Of a DNA stretch of 64,000 nucleotides, positions 45,950 to 62,779 are shown piece after piece; within the stretch, counting starts at the first letter, position 1, and each line of letters opens with the position of its first letter. The notes below the pieces were generated by a model. That model worked only from the letters and a program-made list of their open reading frames with translations, was not told the DNA's origin and ran no database searches. The stretch comes from Mytilus trossulus (lineage: Eukaryota; Mollusca; Bivalvia; Mytilida; Mytilidae), in contig NC_086378.1 in NCBI RefSeq assembly GCF_036588685.1, positions 33,953,578 to 34,017,577 of the forward strand, read 5' to 3'. Position numbers and translations under genes: made by a program.

Positions 45950-46636
45950 CAATGTCAAACTTCTAAACAAAGCTATAAATCCCAACCCCAGCTATAACCA
46001 CTTTCAAACTATTTCAATAGTATATGGTTACTTTTCTCTTCTTTCTATCTGTATAACAAATATACGTGTATTTCACTCATTCTGTAGCATTTAATTTGTC
46101 TGTCAAAACTACAAAGCGTAAATACATAAATCATGAAGAACAAAACAGTGCTTTCATTCCAATTAATAGAGTTGATAAATTTACGATTTCTTTTGCTTTT
46201 CGAGAGAAAAAAAATATTGCGAGAATTATTTTACACGGAAACAAGAACATTACCTAATCTTAAACCACGCAAAAAAAACCTCTATAATTGAATATAACAG
46301 AATCTACAGATTTTGTGTGTAAAAGTCCGTGCATTTTGTTTTGAAATTTTCTCTCTTCATGTAGGCAAATGCACGGACTTGATCTTTGAACGTATTCATA
46401 AACCTTCAGAAATATAAATTCTCAAATAAATACAAGAGTAAGAGTAAGGAAGTTAATTAAAAAGAAAGCCAGATATTTAAAAAAAAAAAGGGGGGGGGGG
46501 GGGGTATAACGAGAGAGAGAAAATAGTTGCGGATCAGGATCAGGGAAAACAAGAAAAACGGTTGAAAAATTCATGAACATTAGAGAAAAGAATAGAAGTG
46601 GGAGCAAGCTTTGATTTCAAGATTTTGTTTAAAACG

Positions 46637-46692
46637 ATGTACAACAAATCTAAGATTCTTTTTGAAAAATGTTGGTGGCCCTGAAAAGGGCC
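46637..46692 (-). terminator. Histone 3' processing signal, H4 R1
   Basis: Minus-strand stem-loop 46677-46692, complete signal. Confidence 0.95.
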
Positions 46693-46718
46693 GTTGTTGA
46701 TATTAGCTGGGTGGCTGT

Positions 46719-47036
<318 letters not shown>

Positions 47037-47083
47037 CTATTTGTGGTGATTAGTTAAATAATACTTTCCGTCTAACAGCGACT

Positions 47084-47214
47084 CTTTATATATCACCAAC
47101 GCGGCCGTAAAAGAAGTATCACACATTTTCAGTTAACTGTTGTCTGATTGGCTTACGTTGTTTTATTCCGGGAGGTAACTCTGTACTGCCTTAAACTGTG
47201 TACACTTTCAATCC
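47084..47214 (-). promoter_or_regulatory. H4 promoter, unit R1
   Basis: TATA box 47084-47092, CCAAT box 47144-47151 and GGATTGAAA element 47206-47214 on the minus strand. Confidence 0.85.
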
Positions 47215-48668
47215 ACTTTTTCATTCTAGGTCTGAAAAATATAATAATTCATATCAGACAGTAAATTTTTAAGAAAAAACTATTATTTCAATCGGAATAA
47301 AAATGACTGAAGGAGACAAAAAAAGTTCCAAAATGTTGAAAAGTTTTCATTTTAAGATAGAATAGTATGATAAATAAATGATAAATGAAAATCACTTTAG
47401 ACAGTCAAAATTATAAAGATAATTATTTGCTTTCTCTGAACAGACATTTTCATTCAATGACAATACACATTTCAACTTAATGGAATGGAATTTAGTTGGG
47501 GAAAAAATAAACCTCACAGACATATCTAGGAATACTGGTTATCTATTTGTCTATTTGATGTATCCAGAAATTGGATACATCACAGGATTTTACATGCTTG
47601 CAGTTTTCTACCTGTCTTTCATAACTCAACATCATCTGTCAAAGCTGTGCTTGCCATCCATCAACGATCTGCTGCAGGTACTTCAGATCATAAATGGGAG
47701 AATGTATGAATAAAACTGTTACTGTTATTACTATTAAAGATTTTTTTTTCTAGGTATTACAGTGAAGAAAAGAGATGCCCCTGACTGCGGGTAAAACTTC
47801 TTATGTGTGCATCTTCCTTTCAATTTTATTTTTAAACGCCATTCTATATTTATCCACAGTATGACGATGACAATTTCATCAGCCAATCCAATAAAAATGT
47901 TAATGCGCACACATGTACTTACTATTCTGAAGACTTCTTTTAGCCAGAAAAGTTTATAATAAGTCTGAAAACCACTTTTTATCATATAAAAAAGCTTATA
48001 AGTGCAAGATATATGCTTACATGGACTTCCTACATTGAAATTTTGTGGGGACTACTTGGACCCGTACCGAAATTATATTAATTTAAATAGAAATTTCATG
48101 ATTTTGTTAACTAGCAGCAAGACAAGACTCTAAAGTGGACAAAATATATTACTACATACATGATAAAAAAATTCTTTACAATTCTGACTGAAAAAGAGCT
48201 CTAAATTTTTGATAAAAGTACCCTGTAATATCAGCTTTTCTAAAAGAAATATTCAAATTAATGAATTATACAAGATATTTAAACTCTAACTTAAAAAAAA
48301 AGGTTATATTTTGGCCAGTTGGTGGTTCTCTTTCTTTGGTCTAGACTACTGGTGTAAATAATACATCAAAAGAAGACAAGACAAAACAAGCGAAGAAAAG
48401 AAAAGAACAGAAGTACAGATAGAAACATTTATATGTTGATCTTTTTTTATATAATGTACTATTTAATATTCTACACACAAGGACATACATGTACCATGAT
48501 AAACAAACACCCCCCTTTTTTTTGTGATGAGACTTGTGTGTATATATATATCATAAAATTTATTTTTTGTCTATGTATTGCTTTGCATATAGATGGATTC
48601 AACAAGAAGAAATAAAAGAGAGAGAGAGAGATGGGGAAAAGAGGGGTTCGGCTATGTTTCTAATTTTC

Positions 48669-48724
48669 ATGTACAACAATTTATAGATTCTTTTTGAAAA
48701 ATATTGGTGGCCCTGAAAAGGGCC
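48669..48724 (-). terminator. Histone 3' processing signal, H3 R1
   Basis: Minus-strand stem-loop 48709-48724, complete signal. Confidence 0.95.
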
Positions 48725-48753
48725 GTTATGTTTTGGTGAAAAAATCACACTTC

Positions 48754-49358
<605 letters not shown>

Positions 49359-50361
49359 ATTTTTTACTGAAAAACTGCTCAACCCAAGCTGACAGTAAAA
49401 ATGCCCCCTTTTTTCATTCATAATTACAGTTTCTGATCATCCCTCATAGCTCAACAATAGTAAATTAGTGTCACGGTTTCAATATGATAAATCTGAAGAA
49501 GAAAAATAATAATAATGAAAAAAGGTCAAAATACATGCAGAAACATTAAGGAAAGGAACGAAAAATAAAAACAGGAAAAAATAAAAATAAAATGCAGTTA
49601 TAACACAAACAAAGCGAAATAAAAATAAAAAAACAGAAACAAATGGAATTACACATTCCCGACATGACATTGTGCGGATCGGCTGAGTTTCTTTATTGTT
49701 GTATTATGTCATATTTATGTATATTTAATATAAAAAAAGAAGATGTGGTATGATTTTCATTTGGGCTGGGCACATTTGTCACATTGTCTGATTGTCGGTG
49801 TGCTTACATCAATTCCACATCTTTAATACACAAACAATAACTAAATAAAGACAGAAAGACAGAGAGAGAGATGCTGAAAAAAATGGAAAAAGGAAAAGAA
49901 TGGAAAGTACATATCATATATAAAAGTGTTGACGAAAGAGATAATGTTAACAAAAACTATAAATAATTATAATAATAAAAAAAAACCACACACCTTCTCA
50001 GATGAATCTAAGCATGCTCGCATCAATAACCAAGAGAGAGAAAGAAGAGAGCAGACTAGTATTAAATATAAATACTATCAGTGGTTTTTTTTCCCCCCGA
50101 CAAACATTATATGATTTAACTGAGCTACTTGTGGGTTCAAAGAGTCAGAAAGTACGACAATAAATGTTCTGATGAAGAAGACTGAAAAAGTTACTAGACT
50201 TAGTGTTATGCTATAAGAACTGTACTTAAATGGGATGCGTTAGAGAGAGAAGAAAAGAAGAATCACGGAAGAAGGGACATTTATATTTTAGACATTTTTT
50301 ATTTGTTATGTAGTAGAATATATTTTTTTCAATTATGTATGGGGAATAAAGTATTACTAAG

Positions 50362-50416
50362 ATGTACAACAATTTTAGACTCTTTTTGAAAAATATTGGT
50401 GGCCCTGAAAAGGGCC
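50362..50416 (-). terminator. Histone 3' processing signal, H2A R2
   Basis: Minus-strand stem-loop 50401-50416, complete signal. Confidence 0.95.
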
Positions 50417-50449
50417 GTTGTTAAGTGAGTAATCCGATATATCCACTTT

Positions 50450-50833
<384 letters not shown>

Positions 50834-50887
50834 CTATTTGGTTGATCGACACTGAGTAAAGTGATACAATTTTTCTTCAAAATTTAG

Positions 50888-51050
50888 CTTATATACCCAC
50901 TAAACGGATTGAACGATGTTTTTATTATACACCAATCAGAACGAAGCTCTCTGCGAGCAGTTAGGCTACCGAACATTCAACATGTTATGGGTGCTCTCTC
51001 CGAGGTTCGCGTTTAATAAAATCTTTCAATCCGTTTTGCCCAGTATATAA
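50888..51050. promoter_or_regulatory. Divergent H2A/H2B promoter, unit R2
   Basis: H2A TATA 50888-50895 (minus), H2B TATA ending 51050 (plus), internal elements unchanged. Confidence 0.9.
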
Positions 51051-51103
51051 ACAAATTGAAAATAATTTTTCACCATTACTTATTTGATTATCAAACCAGT
51101 AAC

Positions 51104-51478
51104 ATGCCACCCAAAGTAGGAACTAAAGGAGCCAAGAAGGCCGTCACCAAGGCAAAGACTGCCAGACCCGGCGGTGATAAGAAAAGGAGGAGGAAGAGAC
51201 GTGAATCCTATGCTATCTACATCTACAAAGTCTTGAGACAAGTTCACCCCGACACCGGAGTGTCCTCAAAGGCAATGTCCATCATGAACAGCTTCGTCAA
51301 CGATATCTTCGAGAGAATCGCAGCAGAGGCTTCCCGATTGGCACACTACAACAAAAGATCTACCATCACATCCCGGGAGATCCAGACCGCTGTCCGTCTT
51401 CTCTTACCCGGAGAATTGGCCAAGCACGCTGTCAGTGAAGGTACCAAAGCCGTCACTAAATACACCAGCAGCAAGTAA
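51104..51478 (+). CDS. H2B: Histone H2B, unit R2
   Basis: Intact 124-codon copy. Confidence 0.99.
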   Translation: MPPKVGTKGAKKAVTKAKTARPGGDKKRRRKRRESYAIYIYKVLRQVHPDTGVSSKAMSIMNSFVNDIFERIAAEASRLAHYNKRSTITSREIQTAVRLLLPGELAKHAVSEGTKAVTKYTSSK

Positions 51479-51506
51479 ACAGTCTGAAGTTTATAACTTC
51501 ACAAAC

Positions 51507-51561
51507 GGCCCTTTTCAGGGCCACCAACATTTTTCAAAAAGAATTTACATTTGTTGTACAT
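51507..51561 (+). terminator. Histone 3' processing signal, H2B R2
   Basis: Stem-loop 51507-51522, complete signal. Confidence 0.95.
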
Positions 51562-52248
51562 CAATGTCAAACTTCTAAACAAAGCTATAAATCCCAACCC
51601 CAGCTATAACCACTTTCAAACTATTTCAATAGTATATGGTTACTTTTCTCTTCTTTCTATCTGTATAACAAATATACGTGTATTTCACTCATTCTGTAGC
51701 ATTTAATTTGTCTGTCAAAACTACAAAGCGTAAATACATAAATCATGAAGAACAAAACAGTGCTTTCATTCCAATTAATAGAGTTGATAAATTTACGATT
51801 TCTTTTGCTTTTCGAGAGAAAAAAAATATTGCGAGAATTATTTTACACGGAAACAAGAACATTACCTAATCTTAAACCACGCAAAAAAAACCTCTATAAT
51901 TGAATATAACAGAATCTACAGATTTTGTGTGTAAAAGTCCGTGCATTTTGTTTTGAAATTTTCTCTCTTCATGTAGGCAAATGCACGGACTTGATCTTTG
52001 AACGTATTCATAAACCTTCAGAAATATAAATTCTCAAATAAATACAAGAGTAAGAGTAAGGAAGTTAATTAAAAAGAAAGCCAGATATTTAAAAAAAAAA
52101 AGGGGGGGGGGGGGGGTATAACGAGAGAGAGAAAATAGTTGCGGATCAGGATCAGGGAAAACAAGAAAAACGGTTGAAAAATTCATGAACATTAGAGAAA
52201 AGAATAGAAGTGGGAGCAAGCTTTGATTTCAAGATTTTGTTTAAAACG

Positions 52249-52304
52249 ATGTACAACAAATCTAAGATTCTTTTTGAAAAATGTTGGTGGCCCTGAAAAG
52301 GGCC
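52249..52304 (-). terminator. Histone 3' processing signal, H4 R2
   Basis: Minus-strand stem-loop 52289-52304, complete signal. Confidence 0.95.
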
Positions 52305-52330
52305 GTTGTTGATATTAGCTGGGTGGCTGT

Positions 52331-52648
<318 letters not shown>

Positions 52649-52695
52649 CTATTTGTGGTGATTAGTTAAATAATACTTTCCGTCTAACAGCGACT

Positions 52696-52826
52696 CTTTA
52701 TATATCACCAACGCGGCCGTAAAAGAAGTATCACACATTTTCAGTTAACTGTTGTCTGATTGGCTTACGTTGTTTTATTCCGGGAGGTAACTCTGTACTG
52801 CCTTAAACTGTGTACACTTTCAATCC
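52696..52826 (-). promoter_or_regulatory. H4 promoter, unit R2
   Basis: TATA 52696-52704, CCAAT box 52756-52763, GGATTGAAA element 52818-52826, minus strand. Confidence 0.85.
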
Positions 52827-54280
52827 ACTTTTTCATTCTAGGTCTGAAAAATATAATAATTCATATCAGACAGTAAATTTTTAAGAAAAAACTATTATTT
52901 CAATCGGAATAAAAATGACTGAAGGAGACAAAAAAAGTTCCAAAATGTTGAAAAGTTTTCATTTTAAGATAGAATAGTATGATAAATAAATGATAAATGA
53001 AAATCACTTTAGACAGTCAAAATTATAAAGATAATTATTTGCTTTCTCTGAACAGACATTTTCATTCAATGACAATACACATTTCAACTTAATGGAATGG
53101 AATTTAGTTGGGGAAAAAATAAACCTCACAGACATATCTAGGAATACTGGTTATCTATTTGTCTATTTGATGTATCCAGAAATTGGATACATCACAGGAT
53201 TTTACATGCTTGCAGTTTTCTACCTGTCTTTCATAACTCAACATCATCTGTCAAAGCTGTGCTTGCCATCCATCAACGATCTGCTGCAGGTACTTCAGAT
53301 CATAAATGGGAGAATGTATGAATAAAACTGTTACTGTTATTACTATTAAAGATTTTTTTTTCTAGGTATTACAGTGAAGAAAAGAGATGCCCCTGACTGC
53401 GGGTAAAACTTCTTATGTGTGCATCTTCCTTTCAATTTTATTTTTAAACGCCATTCTATATTTATCCACAGTATGACGATGACAATTTCATCAGCCAATC
53501 CAATAAAAATGTTAATGCGCACACATGTACTTACTATTCTGAAGACTTCTTTTAGCCAGAAAAGTTTATAATAAGTCTGAAAACCACTTTTTATCATATA
53601 AAAAAGCTTATAAGTGCAAGATATATGCTTACATGGACTTCCTACATTGAAATTTTGTGGGGACTACTTGGACCCGTACCGAAATTATATTAATTTAAAT
53701 AGAAATTTCATGATTTTGTTAACTAGCAGCAAGACAAGACTCTAAAGTGGACAAAATATATTACTACATACATGATAAAAAAATTCTTTACAATTCTGAC
53801 TGAAAAAGAGCTCTAAATTTTTGATAAAAGTACCCTGTAATATCAGCTTTTCTAAAAGAAATATTCAAATTAATGAATTATACAAGATATTTAAACTCTA
53901 ACTTAAAAAAAAAGGTTATATTTTGGCCAGTTGGTGGTTCTCTTTCTTTGGTCTAGACTACTGGTGTAAATAATACATCAAAAGAAGACAAGACAAAACA
54001 AGCGAAGAAAAGAAAAGAACAGAAGTACAGATAGAAACATTTATATGTTGATCTTTTTTTATATAATGTACTATTTAATATTCTACACACAAGGACATAC
54101 ATGTACCATGATAAACAAACACCCCCCTTTTTTTTGTGATGAGACTTGTGTGTATATATATATCATAAAATTTATTTTTTGTCTATGTATTGCTTTGCAT
54201 ATAGATGGATTCAACAAGAAGAAATAAAAGAGAGAGAGAGAGATGGGGAAAAGAGGGGTTCGGCTATGTTTCTAATTTTC

Positions 54281-54336
54281 ATGTACAACAATTTATAGAT
54301 TCTTTTTGAAAAATATTGGTGGCCCTGAAAAGGGCC
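54281..54336 (-). terminator. Histone 3' processing signal, H3 R2
   Basis: Minus-strand stem-loop 54321-54336, complete signal. Confidence 0.95.
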
Positions 54337-54365
54337 GTTATGTTTTGGTGAAAAAATCACACTTC

Positions 54366-54971
<606 letters not shown>

Positions 54972-55972
54972 ATTTTTTACTGAAAAACTGCTCAACCCAA
55001 GCTGACAGTAAAAATGCCCCCTTTTTTCATTCATAATTACAGTTTCTGATCATCCCTCATAGCTCAACAATAGTAAATTAGTGTCACGGTTTCAATATGA
55101 TAAATCTGAAGAAGAAAAATAATAATAATGAAAAAAGGTCAAAATACATGCAGAAACATTAAGGAAAGGAACGAAAAATAAAAACAGGAAAAAATAAAAA
55201 TAAAATGCAGTTATAACACAAACAAAGCGAAATAAAAATAAAAAAACAGAAACAAATGGAATTACACATTCCCGACATGACATTGTGCGGATCGGCTGAG
55301 TTTCTTTATTGTTGTATTATGTCATATTTATGTATATTTAATATAAAAAAAGAAGATGTGGTATGATTTTCATTTGGGCTGGGCACATTTGTCACATTGT
55401 CTGATTGTCGGTGTGCTTACATCAATTCCACATCTTTAATACACAAACAATAACTAAATAAAGACAGAAAGACAGAGAGAGAGATGCTGAAAAAAATGGA
55501 AAAAGGAAAAGAATGGAAAGTACATATCATATATAAAAGTGTTGACGAAAGAGATAATGTTAACAAAAACTATAAATAATTATAATAATAAAAAAAAACC
55601 ACACACCTTCTCAGATGAATCTAAGCATGCTCGCATCAATAACCAAGAGAGAAAGAAGAGAGCAGACTAGTATTAAATATAAATACTATCAGTGGTTTTT
55701 TTTCCCCCCGACAAACATTATATGATTTAACTGAGCTACTTGTGGGTTCAAAGAGTCAGAAAGTACGACAATAAATGTTCTGATGAAGAAGACTGAAAAA
55801 GTTACTAGACTTAGTGTTATGCTATAAGAACTGTACTTAAATGGGATGCGTTAGAGAGAGAAGAAAAGAAGAATCACGGAAGAAGGGACATTTATATTTT
55901 AGACATTTTTTATTTGTTATGTAGTAGAATATATTTTTTTCAATTATGTATGGGGAATAAAGTATTACTAAG

Positions 55973-56027
55973 ATGTACAACAATTTTAGACTCTTTTTGA
56001 AAAATATTGGTGGCCCTGAAAAGGGCC
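55973..56027 (-). terminator. Histone 3' processing signal, H2A R3
   Basis: Minus-strand stem-loop 56012-56027, complete signal. Confidence 0.95.
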
Positions 56028-56060
56028 GTTGTTAAGTGAGTAATCCGATATATCCACTTT

Positions 56061-56444
<384 letters not shown>

Positions 56445-56498
56445 CTATTTGGTTGATCGACACTGAGTAAAGTGATACAATTTTTCTTCAAAATTTAG

Positions 56499-56661
56499 CT
56501 TATATACCCACTAAACGGATTGAACGATGTTTTTATTATACACCAATCAGAACGAAGCTCTCTGCGAGCAGTTAGGCTACCGAACATTCAACATGTTATG
56601 GGTGCTCTCTCCGAGGTTCGCGTTTAATAAAATCTTTCAATCCGTTTTGCCCAGTATATAA
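56499..56661. promoter_or_regulatory. Divergent H2A/H2B promoter, unit R3
   Basis: H2A TATA 56499-56506 (minus), H2B TATA ending 56661 (plus), internal elements unchanged. Confidence 0.9.
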
Positions 56662-56714
56662 ACAAATTGAAAATAATTTTTCACCATTACTTATTTGATT
56701 ATCAAACCAGTAAC

Positions 56715-57089
56715 ATGCCACCCAAAGTAGGAACTAAAGGAGCCAAGAAGGCCGTCACCAAGGCAAAGACTGCCAGACCCGGCGGTGATAAGAAAAGGAG
56801 GAGGAAGAGACGTGAATCCTATGCTATCTACATCTACAAAGTCTTGAGACAAGTTCACCCCGACACCGGAGTGTCCTCAAAGGCAATGTCCATCATGAAC
56901 AGCTTCGTCAACGATATCTTCGAGAGAATCGCAGCAGAGGCTTCCCGATTGGCACACTACAACAAAAGATCTACCATCACATCCCGGGAGATCCAGACCG
57001 CTGTCCGTCTTCTCTTACCCGGAGAATTGGCCAAGCACGCTGTCAGTGAAGGTACCAAAGCCGTCACTAAATACACCAGCAGCAAGTAA
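56715..57089 (+). CDS. H2B: Histone H2B, unit R3
   Basis: Intact 124-codon copy. Confidence 0.99.
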   Translation: MPPKVGTKGAKKAVTKAKTARPGGDKKRRRKRRESYAIYIYKVLRQVHPDTGVSSKAMSIMNSFVNDIFERIAAEASRLAHYNKRSTITSREIQTAVRLLLPGELAKHAVSEGTKAVTKYTSSK

Positions 57090-57117
57090 ACAGTCTGAAG
57101 TTTATAACTTCACAAAC

Positions 57118-57172
57118 GGCCCTTTTCAGGGCCACCAACATTTTTCAAAAAGAATTTACATTTGTTGTACAT
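57118..57172 (+). terminator. Histone 3' processing signal, H2B R3
   Basis: Stem-loop 57118-57133, complete signal. Confidence 0.95.
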
Positions 57173-57859
57173 CAATGTCAAACTTCTAAACAAAGCTATA
57201 AATCCCAACCCCAGCTATAACCACTTTCAAACTATTTCAATAGTATATGGTTACTTTTCTCTTCTTTCTATCTGTATAACAAATATACGTGTATTTCACT
57301 CATTCTGTAGCATTTAATTTGTCTGTCAAAACTACAAAGCGTAAATACATAAATCATGAAGAACAAAACAGTGCTTTCATTCCAATTAATAGAGTTGATA
57401 AATTTACGATTTCTTTTGCTTTTCGAGAGAAAAAAAATATTGCGAGAATTATTTTACACGGAAACAAGAACATTACCTAATCTTAAACCACGCAAAAAAA
57501 ACCTCTATAATTGAATATAACAGAATCTACAGATTTTGTGTGTAAAAGTCCGTGCATTTTGTTTTGAAATTTTCTCTCTTCATGTAGGCAAATGCACGGA
57601 CTTGATCTTTGAACGTATTCATAAACCTTCAGAAATATAAATTCTCAAATAAATACAAGAGTAAGAGTAAGGAAGTTAATTAAAAAGAAAGCCAGATATT
57701 TAAAAAAAAAAAGGGGGGGGGGGGGGGTATAACGAGAGAGAGAAAATAGTTGCGGATCAGGATCAGGGAAAACAAGAAAAACGGTTGAAAAATTCATGAA
57801 CATTAGAGAAAAGAATAGAAGTGGGAGCAAGCTTTGATTTCAAGATTTTGTTTAAAACG

Positions 57860-57915
57860 ATGTACAACAAATCTAAGATTCTTTTTGAAAAATGTTGGTG
57901 GCCCTGAAAAGGGCC
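57860..57915 (-). terminator. Histone 3' processing signal, H4 R3
   Basis: Minus-strand stem-loop 57900-57915, complete signal. Confidence 0.95.
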
Positions 57916-57941
57916 GTTGTTGATATTAGCTGGGTGGCTGT

Positions 57942-58259
<318 letters not shown>

Positions 58260-58306
58260 CTATTTGTGGTGATTAGTTAAATAATACTTTCCGTCTAACA
58301 GCGACT

Positions 58307-58437
58307 CTTTATATATCACCAACGCGGCCGTAAAAGAAGTATCACACATTTTCAGTTAACTGTTGTCTGATTGGCTTACGTTGTTTTATTCCGGGAGGTA
58401 ACTCTGTACTGCCTTAAACTGTGTACACTTTCAATCC
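58307..58437 (-). promoter_or_regulatory. H4 promoter, unit R3
   Basis: TATA 58307-58315, CCAAT box 58367-58374, GGATTGAAA element 58429-58437, minus strand. Confidence 0.85.
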
Positions 58438-59891
58438 ACTTTTTCATTCTAGGTCTGAAAAATATAATAATTCATATCAGACAGTAAATTTTTAAGAAAA
58501 AACTATTATTTCAATCGGAATAAAAATGACTGAAGGAGACAAAAAAAGTTCCAAAATGTTGAAAAGTTTTCATTTTAAGATAGAATAGTATGATAAATAA
58601 ATGATAAATGAAAATCACTTTAGACAGTCAAAATTATAAAGATAATTATTTGCTTTCTCTGAACAGACATTTTCATTCAATGACAATACACATTTCAACT
58701 TAATGGAATGGAATTTAGTTGGGGAAAAAATAAACCTCACAGACATATCTAGGAATACTGGTTATCTATTTGTCTATTTGATGTATCCAGAAATTGGATA
58801 CATCACAGGATTTTACATGCTTGCAGTTTTCTACCTGTCTTTCATAACTCAACATCATCTGTCAAAGCTGTGCTTGCCATCCATCAACGATCTGCTGCAG
58901 GTACTTCAGATCATAAATGGGAGAATGTATGAATAAAACTGTTACTGTTATTACTATTAAAGATTTTTTTTTCTAGGTATTACAGTGAAGAAAAGAGATG
59001 CCCCTGACTGCGGGTAAAACTTCTTATGTGTGCATCTTCCTTTCAATTTTATTTTTAAACGCCATTCTATATTTATCCACAGTATGACGATGACAATTTC
59101 ATCAGCCAATCCAATAAAAATGTTAATGCGCACACATGTACTTACTATTCTGAAGACTTCTTTTAGCCAGAAAAGTTTATAATAAGTCTGAAAACCACTT
59201 TTTATCATATAAAAAAGCTTATAAGTGCAAGATATATGCTTACATGGACTTCCTACATTGAAATTTTGTGGGGACTACTTGGACCCGTACCGAAATTATA
59301 TTAATTTAAATAGAAATTTCATGATTTTGTTAACTAGCAGCAAGACAAGACTCTAAAGTGGACAAAATATATTACTACATACATGATAAAAAAATTCTTT
59401 ACAATTCTGACTGAAAAAGAGCTCTAAATTTTTGATAAAAGTACCCTGTAATATCAGCTTTTCTAAAAGAAATATTCAAATTAATGAATTATACAAGATA
59501 TTTAAACTCTAACTTAAAAAAAAAGGTTATATTTTGGCCAGTTGGTGGTTCTCTTTCTTTGGTCTAGACTACTGGTGTAAATAATACATCAAAAGAAGAC
59601 AAGACAAAACAAGCGAAGAAAAGAAAAGAACAGAAGTACAGATAGAAACATTTATATGTTGATCTTTTTTTATATAATGTACTATTTAATATTCTACACA
59701 CAAGGACATACATGTACCATGATAAACAAACACCCCCCTTTTTTTTGTGATGAGACTTGTGTGTATATATATATCATAAAATTTATTTTTTGTCTATGTA
59801 TTGCTTTGCATATAGATGGATTCAACAAGAAGAAATAAAAGAGAGAGAGAGAGATGGGGAAAAGAGGGGTTCGGCTATGTTTCTAATTTTC

Positions 59892-59946
59892 ATGTACAAC
59901 AATTTATAGATTCTTTTTGAAAATATTGGTGGCCCTGAAAAGGGCC
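59892..59946 (-). terminator. Histone 3' processing signal, H3 R3
   Basis: Minus-strand stem-loop 59931-59946. One base is missing from the T-run between stem-loop and downstream element, shortening the spacing by 1 nt. Confidence 0.93.
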
Positions 59947-59975
59947 GTTATGTTTTGGTGAAAAAATCACACTTC

Positions 59976-60582
<607 letters not shown>

Positions 60583-61582
60583 ATTTTTTACTGAAAAACT
60601 GCTCAACCCAAGCTGACAGTAAAAATGCCCCCTTTTTTCATTCATAATTACAGTTTCTGATCATCCCTCATAGCTCAACAATAGTAAATTAGTGTCACGG
60701 TTTCAATATGATAAATCTGAAGAAGAAAAATAATAATAATGAAAAAAGGTCAAAATACATGCAGAAACATTAAGGAAAGGAACGAAAAATAAAAACAGGA
60801 AAAAATAAAAATAAAATGCAGTTATAACACAACAAAGCGAAATAAAAATAAAAAACAGAAACAAATGGAATTACACATTCCCGACATGACATTGTGCGGA
60901 TCGGCTGAGTTTCTTTATTGTTGTATTATGTCATATTTATGTATATTTAATATAAAAAAAGAAGATGTGGTATGATTTTCATTTGGGCTGGGCACATTTG
61001 TCACATTGTCTGATTGTCGGTGTGCTTACATCAATTCCACATCTTTAATACACAAACAATAACTAAATAAAGACAGAAAGACAGAGAGAGAGATGCTGAA
61101 AAAAATGGAAAAAGGAAAAGAATGGAAAGTACATATCATATATAAAAGTGTTGACGAAAGAGATAATGTTAACAAAAACTATAAATAATTATAATAATAA
61201 AAAAAAACCACACACCTTCTCAGATGAATCTAAGCATGCTCGCATCAATAACCAAGAGAGAGAAAGAAGAGAGCAGACTAGTATTAAATATAAATACTAT
61301 CAGTGGTTTTTTTTCCCCCCGACAAACATTATATGATTTAACTGAGCTACTTGTGGGTTCAAAGAGTCAGAAAGTACGACAATAAATGTTCTGATGAAGA
61401 AGACTGAAAAAGTTACTAGACTTAGTGTTATGCTATAAGAACTGTACTTAAATGGGATGCGTTAGAGAGAGAAGAAAAGAAGAATCACGGAAGAAGGGAC
61501 ATTTATATTTTAGACATTTTTTATTTGTTATGTAGTAGAATATATTTTTTCAATTATGTATGGGGAATAAAGTATTACTAAG

Positions 61583-61636
61583 ATGTACAACAATTTTAGA
61601 CTCTTTTTGAAAAATATTGGTGGCCTGAAAAGGGCC
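61583..61636 (-). terminator. Histone 3' processing signal, H2A R4, altered stem
   Basis: The stem-loop reads GGCCTGAAAAGGGCC (plus strand, 61622-61636), one C short of the 16-nt consensus, so one stem arm loses a pair. The downstream element and 11-mer remain. Real loss would impair SLBP-type processing; a consensus error is equally possible. Confidence 0.85.
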
Positions 61637-61669
61637 GTTGTTAAGTGAGTAATCCGATATATCCACTTT

Positions 61670-62046
61670 TTACTTGGCAGCTTTCTGGGTCTTCTTTGCA
61701 GAAGTACAGCCTGGATGTTTGGTAAAACACCTCCCTGGGCAATGGTGACACCAGACAAGAGTTTGTTCAACTCTTCGTCGTTTCTGATGGCCAACTGGAG
61801 ATGACGGGGAATGATTCTGCTCTTCTTGTTGTCACGAGCGGCGTTTCCTGCCAACTCCAATACTTCAGCTGCTAAGTATTCTAAGACAGCTGCGAGGTAC
61901 ACTGGTGCACCGGCACCAACTCTCTCGGCATAGTTTCCTTTCCTCAAAAGTCTGTGGATACGACCGACTGGGAACTGAAGTCCGGCACGGGATGACCTAG
62001 ACTTTGCCTTTGCTTTTGCTTTTCCTCCTTTTCCTCGTCCTGACAT
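61670..62046 (-). pseudogene. H2A: Histone H2A, frameshifted near the C-terminus, unit R4
   Basis: 377 nt instead of 378: a G is missing near 61698 (plus strand CTTTGCAG for CTTTGGCAG). The frame shifts at LLP, after residue 115 or so; the shifted frame stays open past the normal stop to 61528, giving a 172-codon frame whose end is non-histone and reads through the stem-loop. The histone fold itself is complete. Confidence 0.82.
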
Positions 62047-62106
62047 TTTGTACTATTTGGTTGATCGACACTGAGTAAAGTGATACAATTTTTCTTCAAA
62101 ATTTAG

Positions 62107-62269
62107 CTTATATACCCACTAAACGGATTGAACGATGTTTTTATTATACACCAATCAGAACGAAGCTCTCTGCGAGCAGTTAGGCTACCGAACATTCAAC
62201 ATGTTATGGGTGCTCTCTCCGAGGTTCGCGTTTAATAAAATCTTTCAATCCGTTTTGCCCAGTATATAA
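62107..62269. promoter_or_regulatory. Divergent H2A/H2B promoter, unit R4
   Basis: H2A TATA 62107-62114 (minus), H2B TATA ending 62269 (plus), internal elements unchanged. Confidence 0.9.
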
Positions 62270-62322
62270 ACAAATTGAAAATAATTTTTCACCATTACTT
62301 ATTTGATTATCAAACCAGTAAC

Positions 62323-62697
62323 ATGCCACCCAAAGTAGGAACTAAAGGAGCCAAGAAGGCCGTCACCAAGGCAAAGACTGCCAGACCCGGCGGTGATAAG
62401 AAAAGGAGGAGGAAGAGACGTGAATCCTATGCTATCTACATCTACAAAGTCTTGAGACAAGTTCACCCCGACACCGGAGTGTCCTCAAAGGCAATGTCCA
62501 TCATGAACAGCTTCGTCAACGATATCTTCGAGAGAATCGCAGCAGAGGCTTCCCGATTGGCACACTACAACAAAAGATCTACCATCACATCCCGGGAGAT
62601 CCAGACCGCTGTCCGTCTTCTCTTACCCGGAGAATTGGCCAAGCACGCTGTCAGTGAAGGTACCAAAGCCGTCACTAAATACACCAGCAGCAAGTAA
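62323..62697 (+). CDS. H2B: Histone H2B, unit R4
   Basis: Intact 124-codon copy; H2B is the only gene of the four with no broken copy in the window. Confidence 0.99.
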   Translation: MPPKVGTKGAKKAVTKAKTARPGGDKKRRRKRRESYAIYIYKVLRQVHPDTGVSSKAMSIMNSFVNDIFERIAAEASRLAHYNKRSTITSREIQTAVRLLLPGELAKHAVSEGTKAVTKYTSSK

Positions 62698-62725
62698 ACA
62701 GTCTGAAGTTTATAACTTCACAAAC

Positions 62726-62779
62726 GGCCCTTTTCAGGGCCACCAACATTTTTCAAAAGAATTTACATTTGTTGTACAT
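62726..62779 (+). terminator. Histone 3' processing signal, H2B R4
   Basis: Stem-loop 62726-62741. The downstream element reads CAAAAGAA, one A short of the other copies. Confidence 0.93.

Noticed and set aside
61528-61669. C-terminally extended H2A variant (172 codons) in R4
   Set aside because: The extension results from a one-base loss and reads through the stem-loop; ten other copies of the gene region end normally or are broken for other reasons.
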